Counted from the first letter of the stretch, positions 32,414 through 41,172 are shown. The stretch: 64,000 bases of DNA from Microbacterium lacus (GCF_002812805.1 NZ_NMUM01000044.1:1-64000); one strand, 5' to 3'. Notes: generated from the sequence alone by a model not told the origin. Program-made: numbers and translations.

Positions 32414-33400
32414 TCAAACGACGCCGCCACCGACGGGAGCGCGTCGCGGTGAGGCGACCTCCCGCTCCGCCTGCTCTGTTGCGGCAGTCGAGTCGCCGCC
32501 TACTTCGCGGCGAGAGTCGGTGGCCTGTGCCGTGCGGCGACGCCGCCAGACACCTCGCAGCGAGCGGGGGTAGTCGCCCGGGTTGCCGAGCGCTGCCGTC
32601 ACGCGGTCGAGGAAGACCGCGAGGATGACGACACCGAGTCCTGCTTCGACGCCCTGCGAAAGGTTGACCGTCGACACCGACTGCACGACGATCTTGCCGA
32701 GGCCGTCCGCGCCGACGATGCCGGCGAGCACCGCCATCGACAGGGCCAGCATGATGACCTGGTTGACGCCGGCCATGATGGTGGGCGTGGCGAGGGGCAG
32801 CTGGATGCCGCGCAGGATCTGTCCCGGTGTGGCACCGAATGCGTGCCCCGCCTCGACGGTCTCGGAGTCAACGCCGCGGATACCGAGCTCGGTCAGGCGC
32901 ACACCCGGGGGCAACGCGAAGATGACCGTTGCGACCAGACCCGGCACGACGCCGATGCTGAAGAACGTGATCGCGGGGATCAGGTACACGAAGGCGGGCA
33001 TCGTCTGCATGAAGTCCAGCACCGGCTTGAGGATGGCCCGTACCGTGTCGTTGCGAGCCGACCAGATCCCCAGCGGGATTCCGATGGCCAGCGCCACGAG
33101 CGTCGCGACCAGCACGAGCGAGAGCGTCTGCATCGCGGGCTCCCAGAGGTCCATCGCGACGATCAGCGTGAAGGTCAGCGCGGTACCGAGCGCCATCTGC
33201 CACGAGCGGAAGAACCAGCCGAGCAGCGCAAAGAGGGCGATCGCGACGACGATCGGAATCGCGACGAGGCCGTCGGTGAGGCTGTCCACCAGAAAGCGAA
33301 CGACCACGGTGATGATGTCGAAGAGCCACGCGAGGTTGTCGCGCAGCCAGTCCACGCCCGTATCGATCCAGTCTCCGAGTGGAATGCGGAAGCCATCCAT
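32414..33400 (-). CDS. Glycine betaine ABC transporter permease
   Basis: A 328-residue OpuAB/ProW-type inner-membrane protein. About seven hydrophobic segments surround the coupling region 'AGHAFGATPGQILRGIQLPLATPTIMAG', and 'DFMQTMPAFVYLIPAITFF' is characteristic of betaine permeases. The last ~45 residues are a charged, proline-containing cytosolic tail longer than in the classical family. ATG 33400 overlaps the ATPase stop by one base (TGATG). Confidence 0.88.
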   Translation of the reverse strand: MDGFRIPLGDWIDTGVDWLRDNLAWLFDIITVVVRFLVDSLTDGLVAIPIVVAIALFALLGWFFRSWQMALGTALTFTLIVAMDLWEPAMQTLSLVLVATLVALAIGIPLGIWSARNDTVRAILKPVLDFMQTMPAFVYLIPAITFFSIGVVPGLVATVIFALPPGVRLTELGIRGVDSETVEAGHAFGATPGQILRGIQLPLATPTIMAGVNQVIMLALSMAVLAGIVGADGLGKIVVQSVSTVNLSQGVEAGLGVVILAVFLDRVTAALGNPGDYPRSLRGVWRRRRTAQATDSRREVGGDSTAATEQAEREVASPRRAPVGGGVV

Positions 33401-34713
33401 CAGCGCACCGCCTCACTGTCGCCGGCCGACGCTTCGACCGCGGGCGCTCCGTCGGTCGAGCTCGCCAAGAGCGCATCGATCTCGGTGGAGGGCATGGGCT
33501 GCGGCAGGATTGTGATCTCCGAGGTCTCATTCATGCCGGGGCCGAGGGCCGCCAGCAGGGTGACGCGCGGGATGACGCCGACGAGGCGCCCCTCGTCATC
33601 CGTCACGGCGAGCGGCAGCTGCGACTCGACCGCGGGGACGAACAGGTTGATCAAGACCTCGTCTTGCGAGACACTCTGCGGCACGGGCGACATGACCGAG
33701 GTGAGCGAATTCTCACCTCGACGTACGAGCTTGACCGCGTCACGGTCGGTGACGATGCCGAGCAGGCGCCGATCGCGGCCGACGACATATGCGGCCGAGG
33801 AGTACGCATCCCGCATCTGACGCAGCGCGGTGCGCGGTCCGCCGCCGTCGCTGACCACGGGTCGCGGACGCTCCATGACGTTCGCGGCGGTGAGCACGCG
33901 GGCCCGATCGACATCCTGCACGAACTGCTCGACGTAGTCGTTTGCCGGGTCGGTGAGGATGTCTTCGGGCGTGCCGATCTGCACGATGCGGCCGTCGCGC
34001 ATGACGGCGATCCGGTCGCCGAGGAACATCGCCTCGTTGAGGTCGTGCGTGATGAAGACGATCGTCTTCTGCAGCTTCTGCTGCAGCGACAGCAATTGCT
34101 CCTGCATTTCGCGGCGAATCAATGGGTCGAGCGCGCTGAACGCCTCGTCCATCAGCAGGATGTCGGTGTCGGCGGCGAGCGCGCGCGCGATACCCACGCG
34201 CTGCTGCATCCCGCCGGAGAGTGCGGAGGGAAGCTTGTCGCCCCACCCGCTCAAACCCACCATCGCGAGGATCTCTTCTGCCTTCGCGAGGCGCTCGGCC
34301 TTGGCGACGCCTCGGAGCTCGAGCGGGTAGGCGACGTTCGCGGCGACGGTGCGGTGCGGCATCAGTGCGAAGTGCTGGAAGACCATCGACATCCGATCGC
34401 GCCGGATGTCTCGCAACTTGCCGGCGGGAATGTCGGTCACCGCCTGGCCCTGCACGGTGATCGTGCCGGCCGTGGCGTCGTGCAGACCGTTGAGCATGCG
34501 GATGATGGTCGACTTGCCGGAGCCGGAGAGCCCCATGATCACGAAGATCTCGCCGCGCTCGACCGTGAAGCTCGCGTCGATCACGGCGGCGGTGCCGGCG
34601 TCCTCGACCTCGGTGCGGCTCTCGCCGGCGGCTAAACGCTTGACCGCCTGCTTGGGGTTGCGGCCGAAGACTTTGTAGAGACCTTGAGCCTCGATGGCAT
34701 GCGCGGTTGACAC
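33400..34713 (-). CDS. Glycine betaine ABC transporter ATPase with CBS pair
   Basis: A 437-residue OpuAA/ProV ATPase. Walker A 'GLSGSGKST' at 61-69, Q-loop 'MVFQHFALMPHRT', signature 'LSGGMQQRV', Walker B 'ILLMDEAFSALDP'. Two CBS motifs occupy about 280-400 ('AAYVVGRDRRLLGIVTDRDAV', 'LPLAVTDDEGRLVGVIPRVTLL'), which in OpuA sense ionic strength or c-di-AMP; that role here is inferred from the family. It is the first gene of the osmoprotectant operon; GTG 34713. Confidence 0.9.
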   Translation of the reverse strand: MSTAHAIEAQGLYKVFGRNPKQAVKRLAAGESRTEVEDAGTAAVIDASFTVERGEIFVIMGLSGSGKSTIIRMLNGLHDATAGTITVQGQAVTDIPAGKLRDIRRDRMSMVFQHFALMPHRTVAANVAYPLELRGVAKAERLAKAEEILAMVGLSGWGDKLPSALSGGMQQRVGIARALAADTDILLMDEAFSALDPLIRREMQEQLLSLQQKLQKTIVFITHDLNEAMFLGDRIAVMRDGRIVQIGTPEDILTDPANDYVEQFVQDVDRARVLTAANVMERPRPVVSDGGGPRTALRQMRDAYSSAAYVVGRDRRLLGIVTDRDAVKLVRRGENSLTSVMSPVPQSVSQDEVLINLFVPAVESQLPLAVTDDEGRLVGVIPRVTLLAALGPGMNETSEITILPQPMPSTEIDALLASSTDGAPAVEASAGDSEAVR

Positions 34714-35068
34714 GTGTTGCTACCTCGGCGTCCCAGCGCTCACGGGATCGCATCGGTCACGCCCGGGTGGGCGATCCTCGGCCTGCGGGCATCCCGTTCG
34801 GGACTCTCGCGACACCGGCGGTGGACATCGGGTCTACCGCCCAGATCGCCGACCGTACGCTTCGCTGACACACCCATCGGGTTGGGGTCTAACGAGCGCG
34901 GACTGGTCGTGAAGGCCACATGGCCTCTGGTTCCAGACCATCAGACATGGGCAAATGGGGCAAATCTGAGCGGGCGCAAAACGGTCGATTTCAGTCATAT
35001 CTTGACAGATTCGGGGTCATATGGTTACTTACTCATGTAACTAACTAACCCACTGGCCGGAGGAATGT
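34714..35068. other. 355-bp divergent intergenic region
   Basis: Lies between the divergent betaine transporter and GntR-ABC operons and is AT-richer near 34900-35050 than the flanking genes. The right end holds the GntR promoter and operator (35002-35041) and the ribosome-binding site GGAGGAA before GTG 35069. I see no coding frame or RNA gene. The osmoprotectant promoter must lie in the left half but no confident hexamers were found. Confidence 0.6.
35002..35041 (+). promoter_or_regulatory. GntR-ABC operon promoter with inverted-repeat operator
   Basis: TTGACA (35002-35007), 17-bp spacer, TTACTT (35025-35030). The inverted repeat GTTAC-N8-GTAAC (35024-35028 and 35037-35041) covers the -10 and start site, as expected for a YtrA-type autorepressor. 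Confidence 0.65.
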
Positions 35069-35461
35069 GTGATCGAAGAAGGCCGGGCCCTGTTCCTGCA
35101 GATCGCCGAGAGCATCGAGGACCAGATCGTCGACGGCAGTCTTGCAGAAGAATCCCAGGCCCCGTCGACAAACGAACTCGCGGCGTTTTACCGCATCAAC
35201 CCCGCGACCGCGGCGAAAGGAGTTTCGATGCTCGTCGACCAGGGCGTGCTTTACAAGCGACGGGGCATCGGCATGTTCGTCGCCGCCGGCGCCCGCGAAC
35301 GCGTCCTCGCCGTCAGGCGGGGAGCGTTCTCGGATCGTTACCTCGAACCCCTCCTCGCCGAAGCTCACCGACTGGGTCTCGGACCCGACGACCTCGTCGC
35401 GCTCATCCGCGAGCGCGCCGACGACAGCACTCCCGCGCCTTCCGAAAGGACCATGCCATGA
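35069..35461 (+). CDS. GntR-family regulator, YtrA subgroup
   Basis: A 130-residue regulator with a winged helix ('LFLQIAESIEDQIVDGSLAEESQAPSTNELAAFYRINPATAAKGVSMLVDQGVLYKRRGIGMFV') and only a short C-terminal helical extension, which defines YtrA-like GntR proteins that control adjacent ABC genes. GTG 35069 has GGAGGAA upstream. Its stop overlaps the ATPase start (ATGA). Confidence 0.88.
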   Translation: MIEEGRALFLQIAESIEDQIVDGSLAEESQAPSTNELAAFYRINPATAAKGVSMLVDQGVLYKRRGIGMFVAAGARERVLAVRRGAFSDRYLEPLLAEAHRLGLGPDDLVALIRERADDSTPAPSERTMP

Positions 35462-36369
35462 ACCCGGTGATCGAGGTGCAGAACCTGACTAAGCGATACC
35501 GAGACACCCTCGCGGTGGACGACGTGTCGTTCACGATCGAGAAGGACGTGATCTACGGATTGCTCGGCCGCAACGGCGCCGGCAAGACCACCGCCATGTC
35601 GATCCTCACCGCGCAGAACTTCGCCACAAGCGGGCAGATCCGCGTGTTCGGCGAGCACCCCTATGAGAACGCCCGGGTGCTGCGGCGGATGTGCTTCGTG
35701 CGCGAGAGCCAGAAGTACCCCGACGATGCTCTCCCCAAGCACGCATTCGGTGCGGCCCGACTCTTCTTCCCGAACTGGGACCAGGACCTCGCCGACCGCC
35801 TGATCGACGAGCTGCAGCTACCGCAGAAGAAGGCGATCAAGAAGCTCTCGCGCGGGCAGCTCTCGGCCGTCGGGGTCATCATCGGCCTGGCGTCGCGCGC
35901 CGAGATCACGTTCTTCGACGAGCCCTACCTCGGGCTCGACGCGGTCGCGCGGCAGATCTTCTACGACCGTCTGATCGAGGACTACACCGAGCATCCGCGC
36001 ACCGTCATCCTGTCGTCGCACCTGATCGACGAGGTCTCGAACCTGCTCGAGCGCGTCCTCGTCATCGATCGTGGGCGCATCGTGATGGATGAAGAGACGG
36101 ATGCCGTGCGCGACCGCGCCGCCAACATCGTGGGCGACTCGGCGGCGGTCGACGCATTCGTCGCGGGCCGCGAGGTCATCCATCGCGAGAGCCTCGGCCG
36201 GGTCAGCTCGGTGACCGTGCTCGGCGCGCTGACAGCGGAGGATCGTCAAAATCTTGCGGCGGCAGGGCTCGATGCCGCACCCGTCTCGCTGCAGCAGCTG
36301 ATCGTCCGTATCACCCAGCACGCGGCGGAGTCCGCCGCCGCCCCGATCGATGAGGGAGCCCTGCGATGA
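35458..36369 (+). CDS. ABC transporter ATP-binding protein (YtrB/ABC-2 type)
   Basis: A 303-residue ATPase: Walker A 'GRNGAGKTT' (37-45), Walker B 'TFFDEPYLGLD' (151-161) and H-loop 'ILSSHLIDEV'. The signature motif is LSRGQ (130-134) in place of LSGGQ, a change seen in several drug-export and YtrB-like ATPases. The C-terminal ~90 residues are a regulatory extension. It probably powers the permease encoded next; the substrate may be a cell-envelope-active compound (inference from the GntR type). Confidence 0.85.
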   Translation: MNPVIEVQNLTKRYRDTLAVDDVSFTIEKDVIYGLLGRNGAGKTTAMSILTAQNFATSGQIRVFGEHPYENARVLRRMCFVRESQKYPDDALPKHAFGAARLFFPNWDQDLADRLIDELQLPQKKAIKKLSRGQLSAVGVIIGLASRAEITFFDEPYLGLDAVARQIFYDRLIEDYTEHPRTVILSSHLIDEVSNLLERVLVIDRGRIVMDEETDAVRDRAANIVGDSAAVDAFVAGREVIHRESLGRVSSVTVLGALTAEDRQNLAAAGLDAAPVSLQQLIVRITQHAAESAAAPIDEGALR

Positions 36370-37052
36370 GCCGCACACTGAACGTCGTCCGGATGCAGCT
36401 GATCAACCGCAACACGTACATCTGGATCCCGCTGCTCGTGCTCGCGGGAGCTTTCGTCCTCTCGCTGGCGGTATATGCGCTCATTCCTGGCGACGGGGTC
36501 AAGGTCGGCGGGGGTGCCCAGGCGCCACTGTGGTACTTCCTTGTCGTCGGCGTGCAATCGCTCACCCTCACCTTCCCGTTCTCGCAGGCGATGAGCGTGA
36601 CCCGACGCGAGTTCTTCCTCGGCACGTACCTGACCGCGGCGATCACCGCGGCCATCCTCTCGGTCGTCTTCGTGATCGGTGGTCTGATCGAGCGGGCGAC
36701 GGATGGCTGGGGCATGAACGGCTGGATGTTCTACGGCGTGGAGATCTGGCAGGGCGGGCCGCTGGCGGCGTTCGCGTTCTACTTCCTGCTCGCGATGACG
36801 TTCTTCTCGATCGGCTTCTGGTCGGCCACGCTCTACAAGCGGTTCGGGGCCTTCTGGCTGACCGCGACGCTGATCACGATCGGTGCGGTGCTGGTCGCCG
36901 CGATGTGGCTGATCGGGCGGACCGACTCGTGGGGTGCGATCTTCGGCTGGTTCGCCGGACAGACTGCGCTGAGCCTCGCCCTGTGGTCGATCCTCGTCAT
37001 CGCGGTGCTCGCAGGAACGTCGTTCATCCCGCTGCGGCGCGCGGTTCCGTAG
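36366..37052 (+). CDS. ABC transporter permease
   Basis: A 228-residue integral membrane protein with about six hydrophobic segments, starting 'LNVVRMQLINRNTYIWIPLLVLAGAF' and containing 'LTFPFSQAMSVTRREFFLGTYL', an amphipathic coupling helix as in ABC-2 permeases. It overlaps the ATPase gene by 4 nt and completes a GntR-ATPase-permease operon. Confidence 0.82.
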   Translation: MSRTLNVVRMQLINRNTYIWIPLLVLAGAFVLSLAVYALIPGDGVKVGGGAQAPLWYFLVVGVQSLTLTFPFSQAMSVTRREFFLGTYLTAAITAAILSVVFVIGGLIERATDGWGMNGWMFYGVEIWQGGPLAAFAFYFLLAMTFFSIGFWSATLYKRFGAFWLTATLITIGAVLVAAMWLIGRTDSWGAIFGWFAGQTALSLALWSILVIAVLAGTSFIPLRRAVP

Positions 37053-37073
37053 CGCGCGCCAGGGCCCGGCTCG

Positions 37074-38159
37074 TCAGCGCAGCGGCACCCGCACGTCACT
37101 GCCGCCCTCATGGGTCAGACGCTCGCCCATCTGCACCAGCGTCGGCGCGGTGACGAAACCGCCCGCGAACAGTGCCTGGCCTTGCGCGAAACCGGGCGAG
37201 CGTTCCAGCAGCGACTGCGGCGCGTAGCCGAATACCGCCGACAGATCGTCAAGATCCCGGGGCGAACTCATGCGCATCAGCGCCAGGTTGTCGCATTGCG
37301 AGAGTGCATTGGGGTGGACCTTCGTCGGACGCTGCGTCGAGAGAAGCAACCAGATACCGTACTTGCGTCCCTCGGCGGCGATCTGGACGATCCGTTCGGT
37401 GAGCAATCGCTCGACCGGCGTTGTCGGGTCTGGCGGGCACAGGTTGTGAGCCTCATCGATCACGACAAGGCGTCCGATGCGCTCCTCGCGGTGCTCCCAC
37501 AGGTGATCCAGCACGGCAAGGGCCGCGGCCCGTGACTCCGCCTGCGTCGAGAACCCACCGAGATCGAGCACCGTCGCATCCGGACGCTCATCGATGTCGT
37601 CGGTGACGGCCCGCTTGCCCCACGCCCAGAGGTCCCAGTCGGCGACCCCGAGATTCTCGAGTCGCGTCGCGAGTCGGTGCCGTATCGCGCCCTCGCCCGA
37701 ACGCAGATGACCGACGAGATCGCCGTTCTCAACCAAGGGCATCTCGGGCTCGAAGCGCAGCATCGCGTTGTACTCATCGAAGTCGGCCATCGGATCGATC
37801 TGCATGAGCGCGGCGCGCGAGCGCAAGGGCATGCCTAGAAAACGCGCGTGCAACGGATGGTCCGGGTGTCCGGGGCGGAAGACCCGGATGTCTCGGGTCG
37901 AGAGTTCGGCGGCCTGTTCGGCGGGAGCACCCTCGCGCACATCGCCCAGGCGAACGAAGTCGGAGTTGGGGTCGAGGATCACCAGCGGGAGGCGCGTATG
38001 CAGCAGCACCTGCTCGAGCAGGACGCCCAGGGCGTAGGTCTTGCCCGACCCGCTCTGTCCGCACCAGAACGTGTGTCGGTTCAGTCGGGTCGCGAGAACG
38101 TTCGCGGTCGTCGGTTCGGCCGTACCGATCAGGGTGCCGATGGGCAGATCGCTGGACAT
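37074..38159 (-). CDS. HerA/VirB4-like P-loop ATPase (helicase HerA, DUF87 type)
   Basis: A 361-residue stand-alone ATPase. Walker A 'GQSGSGKT' (34-41), Walker B 'RLVVIDEAHNL', sensor-like 'LLLSTQRPTKVHPNALSQCDNLALMRMSSPRDLDDLSAVFG', matching HerA/FtsK-superfamily hexamers. It lacks the N-terminal HAS barrel of archaeal HerA and has no NurA-like nuclease neighbour. The cellular role is unknown; DNA or protein translocation are the candidates. It is a single gene; ATG 38159. Confidence 0.8.
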   Translation of the reverse strand: MSSDLPIGTLIGTAEPTTANVLATRLNRHTFWCGQSGSGKTYALGVLLEQVLLHTRLPLVILDPNSDFVRLGDVREGAPAEQAAELSTRDIRVFRPGHPDHPLHARFLGMPLRSRAALMQIDPMADFDEYNAMLRFEPEMPLVENGDLVGHLRSGEGAIRHRLATRLENLGVADWDLWAWGKRAVTDDIDERPDATVLDLGGFSTQAESRAAALAVLDHLWEHREERIGRLVVIDEAHNLCPPDPTTPVERLLTERIVQIAAEGRKYGIWLLLSTQRPTKVHPNALSQCDNLALMRMSSPRDLDDLSAVFGYAPQSLLERSPGFAQGQALFAGGFVTAPTLVQMGERLTHEGGSDVRVPLR

Positions 38160-38188
38160 GACACGAATGCTAGACCGAGGCGGCCGAC

Positions 38189-38488
38189 TCAGCGCCCGTT
38201 AGCCGCCTGCTCGTGGTGATGGATGACCTCGGCCACGACGAAGTTGAACCACTTCTCGGCGAAGGCGGGGTCGAGATCGGCGTCGAGGGCGAGACGCCGC
38301 AGACGAGCCACCTGTTCGATCTCGCGCGTGGGGTCGGAGGCCGGCATCTCGTGGGTCGCCTTCAGCACGCCGACCTGCTTGGTGCAGCGGAAGCGTTCGG
38401 CCAGCATGTAGACGAGCGCGGCGTCGATGTTGTCGATGCTGGCCCGCAGGCGCAGCAGCTCGTTTCGCGGATCGCTTTCGTGGGTCAC
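38189..38488 (-). CDS. Chorismate mutase (AroQ type)
   Basis: A 99-residue all-helical chorismate mutase converting chorismate to prephenate. 'LLRLRASIDNIDAALVYMLAERFRCTKQVGVLKA' holds the first helix with the active-site Arg and the 'R...VG.LK' motif; 'PTREIEQVARLRRLA' follows. GTG 38488 has AAGGAGG 7 nt upstream, so longer in-frame versions are rejected. The gene is monocistronic in this window. Confidence 0.88.
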   Translation of the reverse strand: MTHESDPRNELLRLRASIDNIDAALVYMLAERFRCTKQVGVLKATHEMPASDPTREIEQVARLRRLALDADLDPAFAEKWFNFVVAEVIHHHEQAANGR

Positions 38489-38556
38489 GGGGCCCTCCTT
38501 CCCCATGAGGCTACCGGCCCCACCAGTCGTTCGCTGCGGCGATCCTGGCGTCCGAC

Positions 38557-38594
38557 GACACCGCCCACCATCCCCTGACACCGCCCAGTATGGT
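38557..38594 (+). promoter_or_regulatory. 20-bp-spaced direct repeat and -10 of the AI-2E transporter gene
   Basis: GACACCGCCCA occurs at 38557-38567 and 38577-38587, two helical turns apart. TATGGT (38589-38594) follows, then 6 nt and ATG 38601. A dimeric regulator binding both copies would cover the -35 region. Confidence 0.5.
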
Positions 38595-38600
38595 GTGACC

Positions 38601-39716
38601 ATGAGCGACGCCACGACCGATCCCGTGCCCCCGGCATCCGACACGCCCGCGTCGGGGATCCGATCGTTCTGGGCACGCATCGACCAGCCCTTCACGGTCG
38701 GGTTCACCTTGACGCTCGGTGGCCTCGCGGCCCTTCTGCTCGGCCTGGCGGTCAGCAACCTGGCGACCGTCATCATCTACATCGTGCTCGCCCTTTTCGC
38801 AGCCCTCGGTCTCGAGCCGGTCGTCGACTGGCTGATGCGTCGCGGGGTCAAGCGCGGCTGGGCGATCGCGATCGTGTTCCTCGGTATCGCGCTGCTGCTC
38901 GTGGGCATCCTGTGGCTCGTGATCCCGACGGTCGTGCAGCAGATCTCGCAGTTCGTGCGCGACATCCCGGGTCTGATCAGCACCGCCGAGCAATCCGACT
39001 GGTTCGCCTACCTGCAGGGCCAGTTCGGCGCGGCCGTGCCCGACCTGCTGAACAACCTCGAGTCGTTCATCACCGACCCCGGCAACATCGCCGCAATCGG
39101 TGGCGGCGCCGTTCAGGTCGGGATCAGCATCGTCTCGGGAATTTCGGGCGCGTTCATCACGCTCGTGCTGACCCTCTACTTCATCGCGTCGATGCCGGCG
39201 ATCAAGGCCGCGTTCTACCGCCTGGCGCCTGCCCGCAACCGCCCGGGCCTGCGCGACCTCACCGAGCAGATCACCGGGTCGATCGGCGGCTACTTGATCG
39301 GCATGGTCGTGCTGGCGACGGCCAACGCCATCTTCGCCTTCATCCTGCATCTGATCCTCGGCCTGCCCTTCCCGGCGCTGATGGCCGTGATTGCGTTCCT
39401 GATCACCCTGATCCCGCTGATCGGTCCCGTTCTGTACTGGATCATCGCGAGCGTCATCGCCCTGTTCTCCGACCCGCTCACAGCACTGCTGTTCGCCGGG
39501 TTCTACCTGGCCTATATCCAGATCGAGGCCTACGTACTGACGCCCCGCGTCATGAACCGCACGATCGAGATCCCGGGCGCCCTCGTGGTGATCGGCGCGC
39601 TCGTCGGCGGCACGCTGCTCGGCCTGATCGGTGCCCTGGTCGCGATTCCGGTCTCGGCGTCGATCCTGCTGATCATCAAGCAGGTGTGGGTGCCGCGCCA
39701 GGACGCCAAGCTCTAG
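38601..39716 (+). CDS. AI-2E family transporter
   Basis: A 371-residue membrane protein of the AI-2 exporter/TqsA-PerM family, also linked to Na+/H+ exchange in some members. About eight transmembrane segments; 'AALGLEPVVDWLMRRGVKRGWAIAIVF', the long non-membrane stretch (about 105-180), and 'LPFPALMAVIAFLITLIPLIGPVLYW' with 'ALVVIGALVGGTLLGLIGALVAIPV' are family hallmarks. ATG 38601 follows a leaderless-type promoter. The real substrate is not evident. Confidence 0.87.
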   Translation: MSDATTDPVPPASDTPASGIRSFWARIDQPFTVGFTLTLGGLAALLLGLAVSNLATVIIYIVLALFAALGLEPVVDWLMRRGVKRGWAIAIVFLGIALLLVGILWLVIPTVVQQISQFVRDIPGLISTAEQSDWFAYLQGQFGAAVPDLLNNLESFITDPGNIAAIGGGAVQVGISIVSGISGAFITLVLTLYFIASMPAIKAAFYRLAPARNRPGLRDLTEQITGSIGGYLIGMVVLATANAIFAFILHLILGLPFPALMAVIAFLITLIPLIGPVLYWIIASVIALFSDPLTALLFAGFYLAYIQIEAYVLTPRVMNRTIEIPGALVVIGALVGGTLLGLIGALVAIPVSASILLIIKQVWVPRQDAKL

Positions 39717-39733
39717 CCGCTCTCGCTCTACCC

Positions 39734-39806
39734 CGGCGAAACACCCATTCTGCCCCGGAACACCCCGCGACACAGGGTGTTTCGGGGCAAATCGGGTGTT
39801 TCGGCG
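39734..39806. repeat. 73-nt double dyad between convergent genes
   Basis: Arms 39737-39765 and 39775-39803 pair at 25 of 29 positions around a 9-nt loop. Each arm itself repeats a unit (GGGTGTTTCGG twice on the right), giving the same two-plus-two mirrored layout as the elements at 6868 and 31271. It sits between the AI-2E and lactonase genes and could terminate both. Confidence 0.82.
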
Positions 39807-39857
39807 TGTGGGGCGGGCTGGCCCGGGCGGGTTGGCGGGGCGGACGGGCGCGGGGCC

Positions 39858-41171
39858 TCAGTCGCGGACGCGCAGGATGCGGGTCGGTGACGGAACGCTC
39901 GCCCGCTGCCGCACCTTGCTGGGCACACCAGTGCGGATGTCGAGCGAGAGCGACACGACATCGTCCGAGCGCTGCCCCGCGACGAGCAACGTGTCTCGCA
40001 CGACCAGGTGATGCCGGGGCCAGGTGACCCCCGACTCGGCGAGCGCAACGGGCTCGAGGCTGCTGCCGTCGCCCACGACCCGCAGCACCGCGATCGTGTC
40101 GCTCCCCCGCAGCCCGGCATACAAGAACGCACGATCATGGGATGCCGCGAGTTCAGCACCCGCGTCATCCGGAAGCGTGAGCGCCGCGGCCGGGACGCTG
40201 CCGCGCACGCTCCACCGTCCTGCCCGGTCGGCGCCCAGCACGAACACCTCGGCCGAGTGCTCCGTCAGCACATAGGCGAAGCCGCTCGGGTGCACGACCA
40301 GGTGCCGCGGGCCCGACCCGCGCGGCAGGGTGACGTCGTGATCGGCCACCAAGCGACCCGCGGCTGTCCGCCACACCCGCACCAGGTCGAAACCGAGGTC
40401 GGTCGTGAGTGCTCGACCGTCGGGGAGGAATGCCGCCGCGTGCGCACGGGAGGTTCGTGCGGGCTGATCCGCGTCGACCGCGCGGGTCAGCAGTGTGCCA
40501 CCATGCACATCGGGCTCGGTCGGTCGGTCGTGATCAGGGATCAGGTGGGCGAACTCGGCGCCGGCAGCCGCCCGTAAGGCCGCCGCGGCGTCGGCGAGTC
40601 CGATCGCGGCCTGGCGCCGGTCGGCATCCCGGTCGGCCGGCACCCCCGACATCCGCTCCTCGCGTCGTTCCGCCGCCACCCGCGGGTCTTGGGGTTCGTC
40701 GTCGACATCCTCGCGAGGCAGATCGCGCGGGTCAGCGCCCACGACGCCGTACGGATCGCGCGCCGCCTGCGCAACCGCGCGTCCGGTCGGGCGTCCGCTG
40801 CCATCGAGAGCGATCCGCACCACCCGGCCATCGCCCCAGCAGCTCGCGAGCAAGTACTCGCCCCCAGGGCTGACCGCGATGTGGCACACCGCCTCGCCCG
40901 CCTCGACAGACGGACCGAGGCCGGTGAACGACGTGTCCCCGGTTCGCGCCAGCGCGGCCACCCGCCCCTCACCCTCGAGCGCCGCATAAACGACGTCCAG
41001 GCGGGGGTGGGCCGCGATCCACGACGGCGACGCGAGCGCCGGACGCACCGCACCGCGAAACGAGAGCGGGCCGGATGCGAAGGGGGAGCCATCCTCGCCC
41101 GCGGTCAGCAGGCCGATGCCCTCGGCAGTGCCTTCCATGTCGGAGGAGTACCCCCCGACCCAGAACCGCAT
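39858..41171 (-). CDS. Lactonase-family seven-bladed beta-propeller protein
   Basis: A 437-residue protein of the YbhE/Pgl-like lactonase family: 'MRFWVGGYSSDMEGTAEGIGLL' start, 'AAHPRLDVVYAALEGEGRVAAL', 'GEAVCHIAVSPGGEYLLASCWGDGRVVRI' and 'LPRGSGPRHLVVHPSGFAYVLTE' are blade strands. A 60-residue hydrophilic insertion (about 155-215) interrupts the propeller. It may hydrolyse 6-phosphogluconolactone or another lactone; activity is unproven. ATG 41171 is one base after the purA stop, so the two genes are translationally linked. Confidence 0.8.
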   Translation of the reverse strand: MRFWVGGYSSDMEGTAEGIGLLTAGEDGSPFASGPLSFRGAVRPALASPSWIAAHPRLDVVYAALEGEGRVAALARTGDTSFTGLGPSVEAGEAVCHIAVSPGGEYLLASCWGDGRVVRIALDGSGRPTGRAVAQAARDPYGVVGADPRDLPREDVDDEPQDPRVAAERREERMSGVPADRDADRRQAAIGLADAAAALRAAAGAEFAHLIPDHDRPTEPDVHGGTLLTRAVDADQPARTSRAHAAAFLPDGRALTTDLGFDLVRVWRTAAGRLVADHDVTLPRGSGPRHLVVHPSGFAYVLTEHSAEVFVLGADRAGRWSVRGSVPAAALTLPDDAGAELAASHDRAFLYAGLRGSDTIAVLRVVGDGSSLEPVALAESGVTWPRHHLVVRDTLLVAGQRSDDVVSLSLDIRTGVPSKVRQRASVPSPTRILRVRD

Positions 41172-41172
41172 G

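Noticed and set aside
34714..35068. Riboswitch or small RNA in the 355-bp intergenic region
   Set aside because: No conserved aptamer pattern could be recognised by eye; only the GntR promoter and operator are supportable.
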